A stretch of DNA of 37,041 nt, taken from NCBI GenBank assembly GCA_913051715.1, contig CAJXCG010000009.1, forward strand, positions 1-37,041, given 5' to 3'. Source of the stretch: an uncultured Rhodobiaceae bacterium. GTDB lineage: Bacteria > Pseudomonadota > Alphaproteobacteria > RS24. Positions 16,387-26,509 of this stretch are shown piece after piece. Below the pieces are notes generated by a model, which worked only from the letters and a program-made list of their open reading frames with translations, was not told the DNA's origin and did no database searches. A program made the position numbers and the translations under genes. Numbering within the stretch: the stretch's first letter is position 1; every line of letters starts with the position of its first letter.

Positions 16387-16398
16387 GGAGGCACCTCC
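16387..16398 (+). promoter_or_regulatory. leuS ribosome-binding site inside an inverted repeat
   Basis: GGAGGCACCTCC directly precedes the TTG start of leuS. The GGAGG is a full Shine-Dalgarno sequence seven bases from TTG, and the CCTCC next to it is its exact complement. Folding would hide the ribosome-binding site in a short hairpin (four pairs with a four-base loop). Confidence 0.6.
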
Positions 16399-18978
16399 TT
16401 GTCACGCTATGACCCGTCCGTAAGCGAGCGCGACTGGCAATCTGCTTGGGAAGCCGCTGACTGCTTCAAGGCGCTGGGCCCGGATTGCGGCAAGCCGAAA
16501 TATTATGTGCTGGAAATGTTTCCCTACCCGTCGGGGCGCATTCACATGGGCCATGTTCGCAATTATGCCATGGGCGATGTGATTGCGCGGTTCAAAAAGG
16601 CGCAAGGGTTTAATGTGTTGCACCCGATGGGGTGGGACGCGTTTGGCATGCCGGCTGAAAATGCGGCGATTGAAAAAGGTACGCATCCGGCGACATGGAC
16701 CTACGCCAATATTGACGCGATGCGCGCGCAATTGAAATCGCTCGGATTGTCGTTTGACTGGTCGCGCGAATTTGCCACTTGCGATCCGTCATATTACCGG
16801 CACGAACAGGCTATGTTTCTCGATTTTTTAGAGGCTGGCCTCGTCGACCGGCGCGAGAGCATTGTCAACTGGGATCCGGTCGATCAAACCGTATTGGCCA
16901 ATGAGCAAGTGATTGACGGCAAGGGCTGGCGCTCGAGCGCGGCGGTTGAGCAGCGCGCCCTGACCCAGTGGTTTTTGAAAATTTCCGATTTTTCCGATGA
17001 CCTGCTCGGCGCGCTTGACGGTTTGACGCGCTGGCCGGAAAAAGTGCGCCTCATGCAGGCCAATTGGATTGGGCGCTCAGAGGGGTTGGCGTGCCGGTTT
17101 GAACTGGCCGAAGCGGTGGGCGGCTTCAGCGATATTGAGATTTACACGACCCGGCCCGACACGCTTTACGGGGCGAGTTTTTGTGCGCTCTCGCCCGACC
17201 ATCCGCTGACACTCGAACTGGCGGCGCGCGATGCGGCGCTGGCCGATTTCAGAGCCAAATGTGCCGCCCGCGGCACCAGCGAAAGCGATATTGAGGGCGG
17301 GGAAAAGCTGGGCTATGACACCGGGCTTTTTGTCCGTCACCCGCTCGACCCAGACTGGCTGCTGCCTGTCTATGTGGCAAATTTTGTGCTGATGGGATAC
17401 GGCACGGGCGCGATTTTCGCGTGCCCCGCGCACGACCAGCGCGACCTGGATTTTGCCCGCAAATACGACCTGCCCGTGCGCCCGGTGGTGCGACCCGCCG
17501 ATGCCGATGCCTCATTTGATATTGCCGAGCTGGCCTATACGGGCGATGGCAATTTGTTCAATTCTGGCGATTTTGACGGGCTGAGCCCGAAGGCTGCGCA
17601 GGCGCAAATCATTGCGCGATTTGTCGAGGCGGGGCGCGGCGCGCGCCAAGTGAATTTCCGTCTGCGCGATTGGGGCGTTTCGCGTCAGCGCTATTGGGGC
17701 TGCCCGATACCGATCATCCATTGCCCGCATTGCGGGGCGGTTCCGGTGCCGCGCGCGCAATTACCCGTTACCTTGCCGGAAGATGTGCGTTTTGATCGGC
17801 CGGGCAATCCGCTCGACCATCATCCGGACTGGAAGCATACCAGCTGTCCCGAATGCGGCGGCGATGCGCTACGCGAAACCGATACGTTCGATACATTTGT
17901 CGACAGCAGTTGGTATTATGCGCGCTTTACAGGCCTTGCCCCCGACGCCCCCACCGACCGCGCGGCGACCGATTACTGGATGTCGGTTGACCAATATATA
18001 GGTGGCATCGAACACGCTATTTTGCATTTGCTCTATGCGCGGTTTTACGCGCGCGCCATGCACCGCACAGGGCATTTGGGCACGGATGAACCGTTTGCCG
18101 GCCTGTTCACCCAAGGCATGGTCTGCCACGAAACCTATCGTGATGCGGCGGGAAACTGGTTGCTGCCCGAACAGGTTGAACGCCGCGAAGACGGTGCATT
18201 TTTGAAAGACGACCCCACCCAGCGCGTGGAAATTGGCGGCATTGAGAAAATGTCCAAGTCGAAGAAAAATGTTGTCGACCCTGACGATATTATCGCTGCC
18301 TATGGCGCAGATACGGCGCGCTGGTTCATGTTGTCGGACTCGCCACCCGAGCGCGACGTGCAATGGACGCAAGAAGGCGTGGACGGCGCTTGGCGATTTG
18401 TTCAGCGCGTGTGGCGACTGATCAGCACCCAGGCCGACGCGCTGGATGGCGTGAACGCGCAAGACTTCCAGGCCGACAAACTAACGGCGCAAACCGGTGA
18501 TCTGTACCGCACAATCCATCGCAGCATTCATGACGTGACCCAAGACCTCGAAACTCTGGGCTTTAATCGCGCGGTTGCGCGAATTTACAATCTCGCCAAT
18601 GAACTGTCGGGGTTCACGCCGACAGATGACACAGAGCGCGCGGTTTTGAAATCCGGATTATGCGTGCTGGTGCAGCTTTTCGCGCCAATGATGCCGCATT
18701 TGGCTGAAAGCTGCTGGCGCCTGCTGGGGCATGAGGGTCTGGTCGCCGAGACGCATTGGCCGCAAGCCGATGCGGCCGCGCTGGTCGAAGACAGCGTCAC
18801 GCTGCCCGTGCAGATTAATGGCAAGCGCCGCGCAGAAATTACTGTGCCGAAATCAGCAGATCAGGCTACGATAGAACAACTTGCACGGGCCGAACCACAA
18901 GTGGAGAAGTTTCTCGATGGCAAACCGATCAAGAAATGCGTTGTTGTGCCGGGGCGTATTGTCAATTTCGTTGTGTAA
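16399..18978 (+). CDS. leuS: Leucyl-tRNA synthetase
   Basis: An 859-residue class Ia aminoacyl-tRNA synthetase that charges tRNA-Leu. The HIGH motif is HMGH (residues 49-52) after [14 protein letters not shown]. An editing (CP1) domain occupies about 220-420, with [11 protein letters not shown]. The KMSKS motif is at 617-621 ([15 protein letters not shown]). Length is normal. The start is TTG, chosen because GGAGG lies seven bases before it and no ATG or GTG fits. The 3' end overlaps the lptE frame, so translation may be coupled. DUF3576-leuS-lptE-holA is a conserved alphaproteobacterial order. Confidence 0.98.
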   Translation: MSRYDPSVSERDWQSAWEAADCFKALGPDCGKPKYYVLEMFPYPSGRIHMGHVRNYAMGDVIARFKKAQGFNVLHPMGWDAFGMPAENAAIEKGTHPATWTYANIDAMRAQLKSLGLSFDWSREFATCDPSYYRHEQAMFLDFLEAGLVDRRESIVNWDPVDQTVLANEQVIDGKGWRSSAAVEQRALTQWFLKISDFSDDLLGALDGLTRWPEKVRLMQANWIGRSEGLACRFELAEAVGGFSDIEIYTTRPDTLYGASFCALSPDHPLTLELAARDAALADFRAKCAARGTSESDIEGGEKLGYDTGLFVRHPLDPDWLLPVYVANFVLMGYGTGAIFACPAHDQRDLDFARKYDLPVRPVVRPADADASFDIAELAYTGDGNLFNSGDFDGLSPKAAQAQIIARFVEAGRGARQVNFRLRDWGVSRQRYWGCPIPIIHCPHCGAVPVPRAQLPVTLPEDVRFDRPGNPLDHHPDWKHTSCPECGGDALRETDTFDTFVDSSWYYARFTGLAPDAPTDRAATDYWMSVDQYIGGIEHAILHLLYARFYARAMHRTGHLGTDEPFAGLFTQGMVCHETYRDAAGNWLLPEQVERREDGAFLKDDPTQRVEIGGIEKMSKSKKNVVDPDDIIAAYGADTARWFMLSDSPPERDVQWTQEGVDGAWRFVQRVWRLISTQADALDGVNAQDFQADKLTAQTGDLYRTIHRSIHDVTQDLETLGFNRAVARIYNLANELSGFTPTDDTERAVLKSGLCVLVQLFAPMMPHLAESCWRLLGHEGLVAETHWPQADAAALVEDSVTLPVQINGKRRAEITVPKSADQATIEQLARAEPQVEKFLDGKPIKKCVVVPGRIVNFVV

Positions 18979-19495
18979 AAAACCCGACCCGATTTTCGCC
19001 GCCCCGCATGTCATTGTCCCGCTTTTGATTATTGTGTCATTGCTCGTTGCCGGATGCGGGTTTGAGCCGGTTTACGCCGTGCGCGACAATGCCGGCCAAA
19101 CCACGCCGATCAGCAAACTTGATTTACCCGACACCCGCGCCGGACGCTATCTTGGCAACCAGTTGCGCGGGCGCTTCACATCTGCCGAAACCGGCGGGCT
19201 GGCCTTATATGTGACGCTCGACGAAGCCCGCCGCGATGCACTGATCGCGACCGACGGCAGCACCGAGCGCATCGATTTGACGATGACGGCCAATGTGCGC
19301 TTGGAAAACGCATCGGGGGACATTGTCGAAACGCGCGCCTTGCGTGTGTCGTCGAGCTATAACCGCAGTTCCAGCGAATTGGCCAATCAGGAAACCGAGG
19401 CCAGCTTGCGCAACACAGCGCTTGACCGCATCGCATCGGACATCCAATTTTTGCTGGCCGACTTGGCGGTCAATGTCGGCCGCAACGCCCTATGA
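18959..19495 (+). CDS. lptE: LPS-assembly lipoprotein LptE
   Basis: A protein of about 178 residues with a lipoprotein signal (hydrophobic [16 protein letters not shown], Cys as lipid anchor) followed by [11 protein letters not shown], the usual LptE/RlpB N terminus. LptE plugs the LptD barrel that inserts lipopolysaccharide into the outer membrane. The start is uncertain. TTG 18959 or TTG 18971 give a normal signal peptide. ATG 18917 has a good GGAGAAG seven bases upstream but would overlap leuS by 62 bases and give a long n-region. It overlaps holA by four bases (ATGA). Confidence 0.88.
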   Translation: MSISLCKKPDPIFAAPHVIVPLLIIVSLLVAGCGFEPVYAVRDNAGQTTPISKLDLPDTRAGRYLGNQLRGRFTSAETGGLALYVTLDEARRDALIATDGSTERIDLTMTANVRLENASGDIVETRALRVSSSYNRSSSELANQETEASLRNTALDRIASDIQFLLADLAVNVGRNAL

Positions 19496-20550
19496 AGCTG
19501 ACGGCGAACAAGGTCGAGGCTTTTGTCGATGCATTTCCGCCACCCGACATGCCGGTGCTGATTTTGATATATGGACCGGATCAGGGCGGCGTGCGCGATA
19601 TCGGGCAACGCCTGAGTGCGGCCTTTTTGGGTGCCGAACCGGATCCGCTGCAGCGCGTTGATTTGAACGATAGCGATGTTACCGGCGGGCGCCTTGCCGA
19701 TGAAGCCGCGGCCATTCCGATGTTTGGCGATAAAAAACTGGTTCTGGTGCGCGGCGACGGCGGCCAGGTTGCGCGCGCGGCCGAAGATTATTTGGCGGCA
19801 CCCACGCAAGCCGCTCTGGTAATTATAGAGACGGCTGCCTTGCGCCCCGCGGCGGCGTTACGCAAGCTGGTCGAGAACCACAAGCTCGCCATGGCTCTGC
19901 CGTGTTTTGAAGCCGATGCCCGCCCAATCGCCCAAATCATGAGCGACCAGCTTGACGCGGAAGGCTTTCGCATTGAGGCCGCCGCGCTGGAAGCGGCTGT
20001 CGCGCGCCTGGCGACCGATCGCGGGATAATGCGCCGCGAAATCGAGCGGCTGGTGCTTTATAAAGGGCCGCGCGGCAGTGCGGGCTTTTCCGGCGAGACG
20101 GCGCTCATCACGCTGGATGATGTCGATGCCGCATTGGGTGATCAATCGACCCTGACGCTGGACAGCCTGATCGACGCGGTGGCGCTGGGCCGCGTGGCGG
20201 CGGCAGACCAAGCGCTCGCGCGGCTAACGGCCGGCGGCCAAACCCTGCAAACAGCGCTGGGCGCGGTACGTCGGCATTTTCAGACCTTGCACATCGCCAC
20301 CGGCCTTATCGAAACCGGCACCCCGCAAGCGCAAGCGCTTTCGGCGTTTCGCCCACCATTGCACTTCCGGCGCAAGCCGCTGGTGGAAAATCAACTCCGG
20401 CTTTGGTCGCGCCGCAAAATCGAACGCGCGCTGTCGTTGCTGCACAAAAGCGAAATTGATGCGCGCGCCATGCGCGCGGCGGGGACGCGACTGCCCGAGG
20501 CGGTCGCCGGACAGATTTTGCTGCGTATCGCGCGCGCCGCACAGCGCTGA
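19492..20550 (+). CDS. holA: DNA polymerase III subunit delta
   Basis: A 352-residue clamp-loader subunit. It opens the beta clamp during loading of the replicase. The N-terminal block KVEAFVDAFPPPDMPVLILIYGPDQGGVRD replaces a true P-loop, as is usual for delta. The C-terminal helical domain has LRLWSRRKIERALSLLHKSEIDAR. ATG 19492 overlaps the lptE stop (ATGA), so the genes are coupled. It ends nine bases before the parB stop on the other strand; no terminator is visible between them. Confidence 0.94.
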   Translation: MKLTANKVEAFVDAFPPPDMPVLILIYGPDQGGVRDIGQRLSAAFLGAEPDPLQRVDLNDSDVTGGRLADEAAAIPMFGDKKLVLVRGDGGQVARAAEDYLAAPTQAALVIIETAALRPAAALRKLVENHKLAMALPCFEADARPIAQIMSDQLDAEGFRIEAAALEAAVARLATDRGIMRREIERLVLYKGPRGSAGFSGETALITLDDVDAALGDQSTLTLDSLIDAVALGRVAAADQALARLTAGGQTLQTALGAVRRHFQTLHIATGLIETGTPQAQALSAFRPPLHFRRKPLVENQLRLWSRRKIERALSLLHKSEIDARAMRAAGTRLPEAVAGQILLRIARAAQR

Positions 20551-20559
20551 TTTGGGTCG

Positions 20560-21504
20560 TTAGTTTTGGGACAATAGCCGCGCAATGACCGCGTCGAGCT
20601 GGTCGAGCGATTTATACGTGATGTTCACCGTGCCGCTGCCGGTTTCCTGATGTCGGATATCGACCTGCAAGCCCAGCGCATCAGCCAGGGTTTTTTCGAC
20701 GGCGCGGGTGTCGGCGTCTTTGGCGTCCGGCTTGGCGGCCTTGCCGCCCGATTTTTTTCCGGCCGCCTTGCCTGCAGCGTTTTCACCCGCCAGCGCCTCG
20801 ATCGCCCGCACGCTGAGGCCTTCGGCAACGACGCGACGCGCCAGCGCATCGGCATCGGGGTGGCCCAGCAATGCGCGCGCATGGCCCATGCTGAGCGCGC
20901 CCGTGACCAGCAGGTCACGCAAGCCCGGCGTCGCTTGAGCCAGCCGCAGCAAATTGGCAATAAGGCTGCGGCTTTTGCCGACCACTTCAGCAAGCTCGGC
21001 TTGCGTATAGCTGAATTCGTCGATAAGCCGTTGATATGCTTCGCTTTCTTCAATCGGGTTGAGGTCTGCGCGTTGCACGTTTTCGATGATGCCAATTTCC
21101 AGCGCTTCGCTGTCGGACAACTCCTGCACCAAAGCGGGGACGGTGTGCAGCTTGGCGATTTGTGCCGCGCGCCAGCGCCGCTCGCCGGCAATGATTTCAA
21201 ACTGGTCGGGTGCGCCTTTGCGCGGGCGCACAACCAGTGGTTGTAAAATGCCCGATTTGGCAAAAGACTGAGCCAGTGCTTGCAGCTCATCCGCATCGAA
21301 ATTACGGCGCGGCTGAAACGCCCCCGCCTGCAACTGGTCCGTGCCCAACATCCGCAAACCGGAACCCGAAACCGCCGTTTCGCTCGCACCCGCTTTTGAA
21401 CCGGCTTCGGGATTGGTACCGATGGGCGGGGCTTCGCCGATCAATGCCGACAGGCCGCGCCCCAACCCTCTTTTTCTTTCCGTCCCGGCTTTTTTTTCTG
21501 TCAT
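20560..21504 (-). CDS. parB: Chromosome-partitioning protein ParB
   Basis: A 314-residue CTP-dependent DNA clamp that loads at parS and spreads. The N terminus carries RKRGLGRGLSALIG, the ParA-contact motif. The CTP-binding motif GERRWR is at residues 107-112. The helix-turn-helix (TQAELAEVVGKSRSLIANLLRL) follows at about 160-185. A lysine- and alanine-rich linker (GKAAGKKSGGKAAKPD) leads to the C-terminal dimerisation domain. ATG 21504 has GAGGG just upstream; an eight-codon longer frame is rejected. It is preceded by parA and the two form one transcript. Confidence 0.97.
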   Translation of the reverse strand: MTEKKAGTERKRGLGRGLSALIGEAPPIGTNPEAGSKAGASETAVSGSGLRMLGTDQLQAGAFQPRRNFDADELQALAQSFAKSGILQPLVVRPRKGAPDQFEIIAGERRWRAAQIAKLHTVPALVQELSDSEALEIGIIENVQRADLNPIEESEAYQRLIDEFSYTQAELAEVVGKSRSLIANLLRLAQATPGLRDLLVTGALSMGHARALLGHPDADALARRVVAEGLSVRAIEALAGENAAGKAAGKKSGGKAAKPDAKDADTRAVEKTLADALGLQVDIRHQETGSGTVNITYKSLDQLDAVIARLLSQN

Positions 21505-21532
21505 GAAACCCTCGATTGGCAGCAGCACCGCA

Positions 21533-22381
21533 TCAGGCGGCGGCGGCGCGTGCGCGCTCGCGTTGGATCAGTTCAGATGCCAGCTCCATATAAGCCAAAC
21601 TGCCGCTGCATTTGTGATCATATAACAGCGCCGGCTTACCAAATGACGGCGCCTCTGAAACGCGAACATTGCGCGGGATCACGCTCTGATACACTAATGA
21701 TCCGAAATGCCCGCGCACGTCGGCCTCAACCTGGCCGGATAAATTATTTCGCAAATCATACATGGTCAGCACAATGCCCTGAATATCCAAAGCCGGATTG
21801 AGGCTGTGCCGCACCTGCTCGATGGTCTGGGTCAGCTGGCTGAGCCCTTCCAGAGCAAAAAACTCGCATTGCAATGGCACCAAGACGGATTGCGCGGCAA
21901 CCATGGCATTTAAGGTCAACATATTCAGCGACGGCGGACAATCGATCAGAACATATTGATAGCGCCCCCCGCCCGAAGCCGGCAAATCCGGCAAGGCCGC
22001 CAGCGCATCGGCCAGCCGGTGCATGCGGCGGGGATTGTCGGCCAACTCAACCTCAACACCCAGCAAATCCATGCTGGCGGGCAACAAGTCAAAGCCCGGC
22101 ACAGCCGTGCTGCGCACCGCCTCGGCCAGCCCGCACTCGTCCAGCAGCACATCAAAACTGGTAATAGTGCGGTCATTCTGGCTCACGCCCAGTCCGGTGC
22201 TGGCATTGCCTTGCGGGTCAAGATCAATCAGCAGCACTTTTTCGCCAATAGCCGCCAGCGCCGTGCCGAGATTAATCGCCGTGGTGGTTTTGCCAACGCC
22301 GCCTTTTTGGTTCGCCAAGCACAAAATACGGGGGCCGGAAACCGCCGTCTGATTTTCAAGTGCTGCTGGGTCTGCGCTCAT
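21533..22381 (-). CDS. parA: Chromosome-partitioning ATPase ParA (Soj)
   Basis: A 282-residue Walker-type ATPase. The deviant Walker A motif KGGVGKTT is at residues 26-33. The switch LIDLDPQGNASTGLG and DCPPSLNMLTLNAM blocks follow. ParA forms a nucleoid-bound gradient that pulls ParB-parS complexes apart. It lies 75 bases after rsmG and 28 bases before parB, giving the usual rsmG-parA-parB order. Confidence 0.97.
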   Translation of the reverse strand: MSADPAALENQTAVSGPRILCLANQKGGVGKTTTAINLGTALAAIGEKVLLIDLDPQGNASTGLGVSQNDRTITSFDVLLDECGLAEAVRSTAVPGFDLLPASMDLLGVEVELADNPRRMHRLADALAALPDLPASGGGRYQYVLIDCPPSLNMLTLNAMVAAQSVLVPLQCEFFALEGLSQLTQTIEQVRHSLNPALDIQGIVLTMYDLRNNLSGQVEADVRGHFGSLVYQSVIPRNVRVSEAPSFGKPALLYDHKCSGSLAYMELASELIQRERARAAAA

Positions 22382-22456
22382 CGCTTATATTCCCGATCAT
22401 GCCCCATCAGGGCACAAATCCCTAAAAATGCGGCTACTTCAAAATAATCTCAACAC

Positions 22457-23098
22457 TCACGAGGCCCCTCCGCGACGGCTGAGATGACGCAAGTGCAAGA
22501 TACGCGCGGCGTCATGGGTTCGGCTTGGATGAACCTCTGCATCAATATTCCACCATTGCTCGGCGCGCGTCAATTCATCTTGCCAGCCAGCGCCCTTATG
22601 CAGCAGCGCAATTGTGGATGAATTGAAAAACGGCGCGACCAACGCCAATAATTCGGGCAGCGGAGCCAAAGCTCGCGCGCTAATTACCTGCACATCGGCC
22701 AAAAAAGCCGCCCCGGAATCAGCCAATGCCTCGGCGCGCAGATGATGCACGCTTGCTTGCACGCCCACCTCGCGGATAACCGTGCGTAAAAACGCTGCTT
22801 TCCGGCCATCGCTCTCGACCAAATGCACATGCCCGCCCAGATCTGCCTGTATGATGGCCACCACCAGCCCCGGAAACCCGCCGCCACTCCCCAAATCCAG
22901 CCAAACCCGGCGCGTGCCGGCCAGCGCCAAAATTTGGGCCGAGTCTGCCGCATGGCGCGCCCAAAAGTCATCAAGCGTTGCCGGGCCGACCAGATTAATA
23001 CGCTGTTGCCAGCGCCCCAAAAGCGCCTGATAAGCCAGCAAGCGCGTCAATGTTTCACGTGAAACATTGAACTGCGTGGCAAAGATTTCAGGATCCAT
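22457..23098 (-). CDS. rsmG: 16S rRNA (guanine-N7) methyltransferase RsmG (GidB)
   Basis: A 213-residue SAM-dependent methyltransferase acting on G527 of 16S rRNA. The SAM loop LDLGSGGGFPG is at residues 67-77. The N terminus includes FNVSRETL, whose codons form the parS site at 23051-23066, so protein sequence and partition signal are locked together. ATG 23098 comes 13 bases after the mnmG stop; a longer frame to 23152 would overlap mnmG. No strong ribosome-binding site is seen, so translation may be coupled to mnmG. Confidence 0.94.
   Translation of the reverse strand: MDPEIFATQFNVSRETLTRLLAYQALLGRWQQRINLVGPATLDDFWARHAADSAQILALAGTRRVWLDLGSGGGFPGLVVAIIQADLGGHVHLVESDGRKAAFLRTVIREVGVQASVHHLRAEALADSGAAFLADVQVISARALAPLPELLALVAPFFNSSTIALLHKGAGWQDELTRAEQWWNIDAEVHPSRTHDAARILHLRHLSRRGGAS
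23051..23066. other. parS site 1 (perfect palindrome)
   Basis: TGTTTCACGTGAAACA is an exact match to the bacterial chromosomal parS consensus and a perfect 16-base palindrome. It lies inside rsmG codons 11-16, 9.1 kb from the presumed origin, and about 1.5 kb from the parB gene whose product should load here. Confidence 0.95.
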
Positions 23099-23111
23099 CG
23101 GCTGTGGCGCC

Positions 23112-25010
23112 CTACTCGGCAGCGGTTTCGGCGCGCTGGCCTTTGCGGGCATGGTGCAGCAGCAAGGTCAGGGCGGCCGGTGTCATGCCGTCCAAACGCG
23201 CCGCTTGGCCCAGTGTCGCCGGGCGCGCCGCGGCAAGCTTTTGGCGCACTTCCGTCGCCATGCCCTCAAGCGCCAGATAGTCAATATCCGTCGGCAGGCG
23301 CAGCGCCTCATCGCGCCGAAACGCCTCAATATCGGCTGCCTGCCGGTCAATATAACCCGCATACAGCGCATCGGTTTCAACTTGCAAGCGCACGTCAAGC
23401 GGCCAGCTTGCAAGCTGCGGCCAGACAGCCTCAACTTCGCGCCAGCCGATTTCGGGATAGGCCAGCAAATCCAACAGCGACCGGCGCACCCCGTCAGCGC
23501 GCAAGCGAAGCCCGTGTTTGGCGGCTTCGGGCGGTGTCAGGCTCAGCTTTGCCGCTTCGGCGCGCGCCGCATCCAGGCGCGCCATTTTTTGCTCAAACGA
23601 AGCTGCGCGCTGCGCCCCGACAAGGCCCAACGCCATGCCCTTTGGTGTCAGTCGCTGATCGGCATTGTCAGCGCGCAGCGACAGGCGATATTCGGCGCGC
23701 GCGGTAAACATGCGATAAGGCTCGGACACGCCGCGCGTCACCAGATCGTCGACCATGACACCCAAATAGGCTTCGGCACGGTCAAAGGTCGCGGGCGCCA
23801 CACCCCCGGCGAGGCGCGCCGCGTTGAGGCCGGCGATCAAGCCTTGCGCGGCGGCTTCTTCATAGCCCGTGGTGCCGTTAATCTGTCCGGCGAGGAAAAA
23901 TCCCTGCACGGCTTTGGTTTCGAGGCTCGAATGCAGGGCACGCGGGTCAACATAATCATATTCAATGGCATAGCCATGACGCAGAATACGCACCTGCTCC
24001 AGCCCGGGAATGGTGCGAATAAACGCTTCTTGCACATTTGCGGGCAGCGATGTCGAAATCCCATTGGGATAGACAGTATTGTCGTCAAGGCCTTCAGGCT
24101 CCAGAAAAATCTGGTGGCGCATGCGGTCGGGAAACCGCGCGACCTTATCTTCGATCGACGGGCAATAACGCGGGCCGACGCCGCTGATCTGGCCGGAATA
24201 CACCGCCGATTTCTGAATGTTTTCGGCAATAATGGCGAAGGTTTCTGCCGTCGTGCCGGTAATGTGGCACACGGTCTGCGGCGTTACGATTTTTTCCGTC
24301 AGAAATGAAAACGGCACCGGCTCGGCGTCCGCGGGCTGGGCCTCCAGCACATCCGTATTGATGCTCGTCCCGTCAAGACGCGCCGGCGTGCCGGTTTTCA
24401 GGCGACCCATACGAAAATCGGGTCGCGTTTCAGCCAGCGCATATAGCCGCCGCGACAAGGCTTGCGCGGGTTTTTCCCCATGCCGACCCGCGGCAATGCG
24501 CTCGCTGCCAATGTGAATGACCCCATCAAGAAATGTGCCCGTGGTCAGCACCACCGCACCTGCCCCAAAGCGCACGCCATCCGCCGTCACCACGCCTGAA
24601 ATGCGCCCGTCGACAATATCGAGGTCTTCGACCGCCGCCGCGTGCACGGTGAGGTTTGGCGTTTGTGCAATCGCCGCCTGCATGGCGGTGCGATAAAGCG
24701 CGCGGTCGGCCTGCGTGCGTGGCCCATGCACCGCCGGGCCTTTGCGCCGATTGAGCAGGCGAAACTGTATGCCCGCCGCGTCCGCCACGCGCCCCATCAG
24801 CCCGTCCAGCGCATCAATTTCGCGCACCAAATGGCCTTTTCCGACACCCCCAATCGCGGGATTACACGACATTTCGCCAATGGTTTCGATTTTATGGGTC
24901 AACAGCAAGGTGCGCGCACCATAGCGCGCGGCCGCGGCCGCCGCTTCGCAGCCGGCATGCCCGCCGCCAATGACAATAACGTCCCAGCCAGTTTGTTCAA
25001 TCGTCTCCAT
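23112..25010 (-). CDS. mnmG: tRNA uridine 5-carboxymethylaminomethyl modification enzyme MnmG (GidA)
   Basis: A 632-residue FAD protein that, with MnmE, makes the cmnm5 modification of wobble U34. The FAD loop [10 protein letters not shown] is at residues 15-24. Conserved blocks include [36 protein letters not shown] and the C-terminal helical tRNA-binding domain. Length is normal. ATG 25010 has no strong ribosome-binding site. It lies 81 bases after mnmE, and that gap holds the second parS. Clustering of mnmE, mnmG, rsmG, parA and parB near the origin is conserved in many bacteria. Confidence 0.98.
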   Translation of the reverse strand: METIEQTGWDVIVIGGGHAGCEAAAAAARYGARTLLLTHKIETIGEMSCNPAIGGVGKGHLVREIDALDGLMGRVADAAGIQFRLLNRRKGPAVHGPRTQADRALYRTAMQAAIAQTPNLTVHAAAVEDLDIVDGRISGVVTADGVRFGAGAVVLTTGTFLDGVIHIGSERIAAGRHGEKPAQALSRRLYALAETRPDFRMGRLKTGTPARLDGTSINTDVLEAQPADAEPVPFSFLTEKIVTPQTVCHITGTTAETFAIIAENIQKSAVYSGQISGVGPRYCPSIEDKVARFPDRMRHQIFLEPEGLDDNTVYPNGISTSLPANVQEAFIRTIPGLEQVRILRHGYAIEYDYVDPRALHSSLETKAVQGFFLAGQINGTTGYEEAAAQGLIAGLNAARLAGGVAPATFDRAEAYLGVMVDDLVTRGVSEPYRMFTARAEYRLSLRADNADQRLTPKGMALGLVGAQRAASFEQKMARLDAARAEAAKLSLTPPEAAKHGLRLRADGVRRSLLDLLAYPEIGWREVEAVWPQLASWPLDVRLQVETDALYAGYIDRQAADIEAFRRDEALRLPTDIDYLALEGMATEVRQKLAAARPATLGQAARLDGMTPAALTLLLHHARKGQRAETAAE

Positions 25011-25054
25011 GCGCGCTTTGTACCCGCCCCCTCACGAAAACTCAAGTCGGCGTG

Positions 25055-25070
25055 TGTTTCACGTGGAACA
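25055..25070. other. parS site 2 (one mismatch)
   Basis: TGTTTCACGTGGAACA differs from the parS palindrome by one base; its reverse complement, TGTTCCACGTGAAACA, is a known functional variant in Bacillus. It lies in the 81-base gap between mnmE and mnmG, 2.0 kb from site 1. Confidence 0.85.
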
Positions 25071-25091
25071 ATCTTTGGACAATTTCGCGGT

Positions 25092-26447
25092 TTATTTCCC
25101 GATGCAGAAATCGGCAAAGACAATGTCCAGCAGCGCCTCGACATCCACCGCGCCGGTCAGCTGCCCCAATGCGCGCGCCGCCAGCCGCAGGTCTTCGGCC
25201 GCCAGTTCGAGCCCGCGCGACTGTGAGGCAAGCGCGCGGTCAAGCGCCGCCAGCACTTCGGTCAAAATCTGCTGGTGGCGCTGGCGCGTCAACACCGCGC
25301 TTCCGGAGCTTGCGTATTGTTCCCGCACAAAGGCCGACAGCGCCTCAATAAACTCATCAATGCCGTCGCCCGTCAGCGCCGAAACGCCGTGTACGGACGC
25401 GGCATCCGAGCTTTCAGGGTCGCTTGCTTCACAGCTGGCGGTGCCCAAATCCGACTTATTGATCAGATGAAACTCCGGCGGCGGCAGATGTTGTTCCTCC
25501 GGTGGCAATTCGGCGTTGGCGTCAGGCGCAGACACCAGAATTCGGACATCGGCATCGCGCGCGGCGGCCAACGCCCGGCGCACGCCTTCGCGCTCAATAT
25601 CATCCCCCGCGGCGCGCAGACCCGCAGTATCGATCAGCGTGACAGGCACGCCCGCCAATGTCATGGCAATCTCGATAATGTCGCGGGTTGTGCCCGCGCG
25701 TGCCGAAACAATGGCGGCGTCGCGACCCGCCAGGCGGTTGAGCAAACTGGATTTGCCGGCATTGGGCGCACCGATGAGCGCGATGCGAAGACCGGCGCGT
25801 AATTGCAGGCCCCGCCGGTCGCCAATGAAGCCCGCGACCGCAGCGCGCAGCTCCGGCACTGTGTCGAGGGCGCTGCGCCCCAATCCGCCGGGCAAATCTT
25901 CATCGGCAAATTCGAGATCGGCCTCCAAATGCGCCAGAACCGTGTGCAGCGCATTGCGCCATCCCTCGAATAAGTCGCGCAAATTGCCCCGCAACTGGCC
26001 CAGCGCCTGAACCTGCTGCGCGGTCGTCTCGGCGTCAATGAGGTCGGCAATCGCCTCGGCGCGGGTCAGATCAAGCTTGCCGTGCAAAACCGCGCGGCGC
26101 GTAAACTCGCCGGCTTCCGCAGGTCGGCAGATTGGCAGGTGCGCCAGCGCCTCCAATACGCTTGCAACCACGGCCGTGCCGCCATGCAGATGCAGTTCAG
26201 CCACGTCTTCGCCGGTATAGCTGTGCGGACCGGCAAAATACAGCACCAGCGCCTCGTCCAGCATATCTTGAGTATGCGGATGACAGAGCCGCCGCACGCT
26301 GGCTTGGCGCGGTGGCGGACATGTTGCGCCCAAGCCTGACAGCACGGCGCGGCAATCCGGCCCGCTCACGCGCACAACCGCCAACGCCGCGCGCCCGGCT
26401 GCGGTCGCGCAAGCATAAATCGTCTGTGCCGTTTTATCGTTCATCAT
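25092..26447 (-). CDS. mnmE: tRNA modification GTPase MnmE (TrmE)
   Basis: A 451-residue GTPase that works in a complex with MnmG. The N-terminal folate-binding domain begins TIYACATAAGRAALAVVRVSG. The G domain inserts in the helical domain, with P-loop GAPNAGKS (226-233) and TTRDIIE. The C-terminal FCIGK, with its essential cysteine, is intact. ATG 26447 follows TTTGGAAAC; the next codon is also ATG and could serve. The longer frame to 26480 is rejected because conserved sequence starts after it. Confidence 0.97.
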   Translation of the reverse strand: MMNDKTAQTIYACATAAGRAALAVVRVSGPDCRAVLSGLGATCPPPRQASVRRLCHPHTQDMLDEALVLYFAGPHSYTGEDVAELHLHGGTAVVASVLEALAHLPICRPAEAGEFTRRAVLHGKLDLTRAEAIADLIDAETTAQQVQALGQLRGNLRDLFEGWRNALHTVLAHLEADLEFADEDLPGGLGRSALDTVPELRAAVAGFIGDRRGLQLRAGLRIALIGAPNAGKSSLLNRLAGRDAAIVSARAGTTRDIIEIAMTLAGVPVTLIDTAGLRAAGDDIEREGVRRALAAARDADVRILVSAPDANAELPPEEQHLPPPEFHLINKSDLGTASCEASDPESSDAASVHGVSALTGDGIDEFIEALSAFVREQYASSGSAVLTRQRHQQILTEVLAALDRALASQSRGLELAAEDLRLAARALGQLTGAVDVEALLDIVFADFCIGK

Positions 26448-26509
26448 GTTTCCAAAGACGCCGGCCAAAAGGGCTGGCATGTGCCGTCGGCTTCGCTAAA
26501 GTGGCGCAG

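Noticed and set aside
23067-24308. 413-codon plus-strand open frame
   Set aside because: It is antisense to mnmG, whose sequence is unambiguous.
26132-26509. 126-residue N-terminal extension of the DUF255 protein
   Set aside because: It is antisense to the start of mnmE, has no family similarity and no ribosome-binding site.
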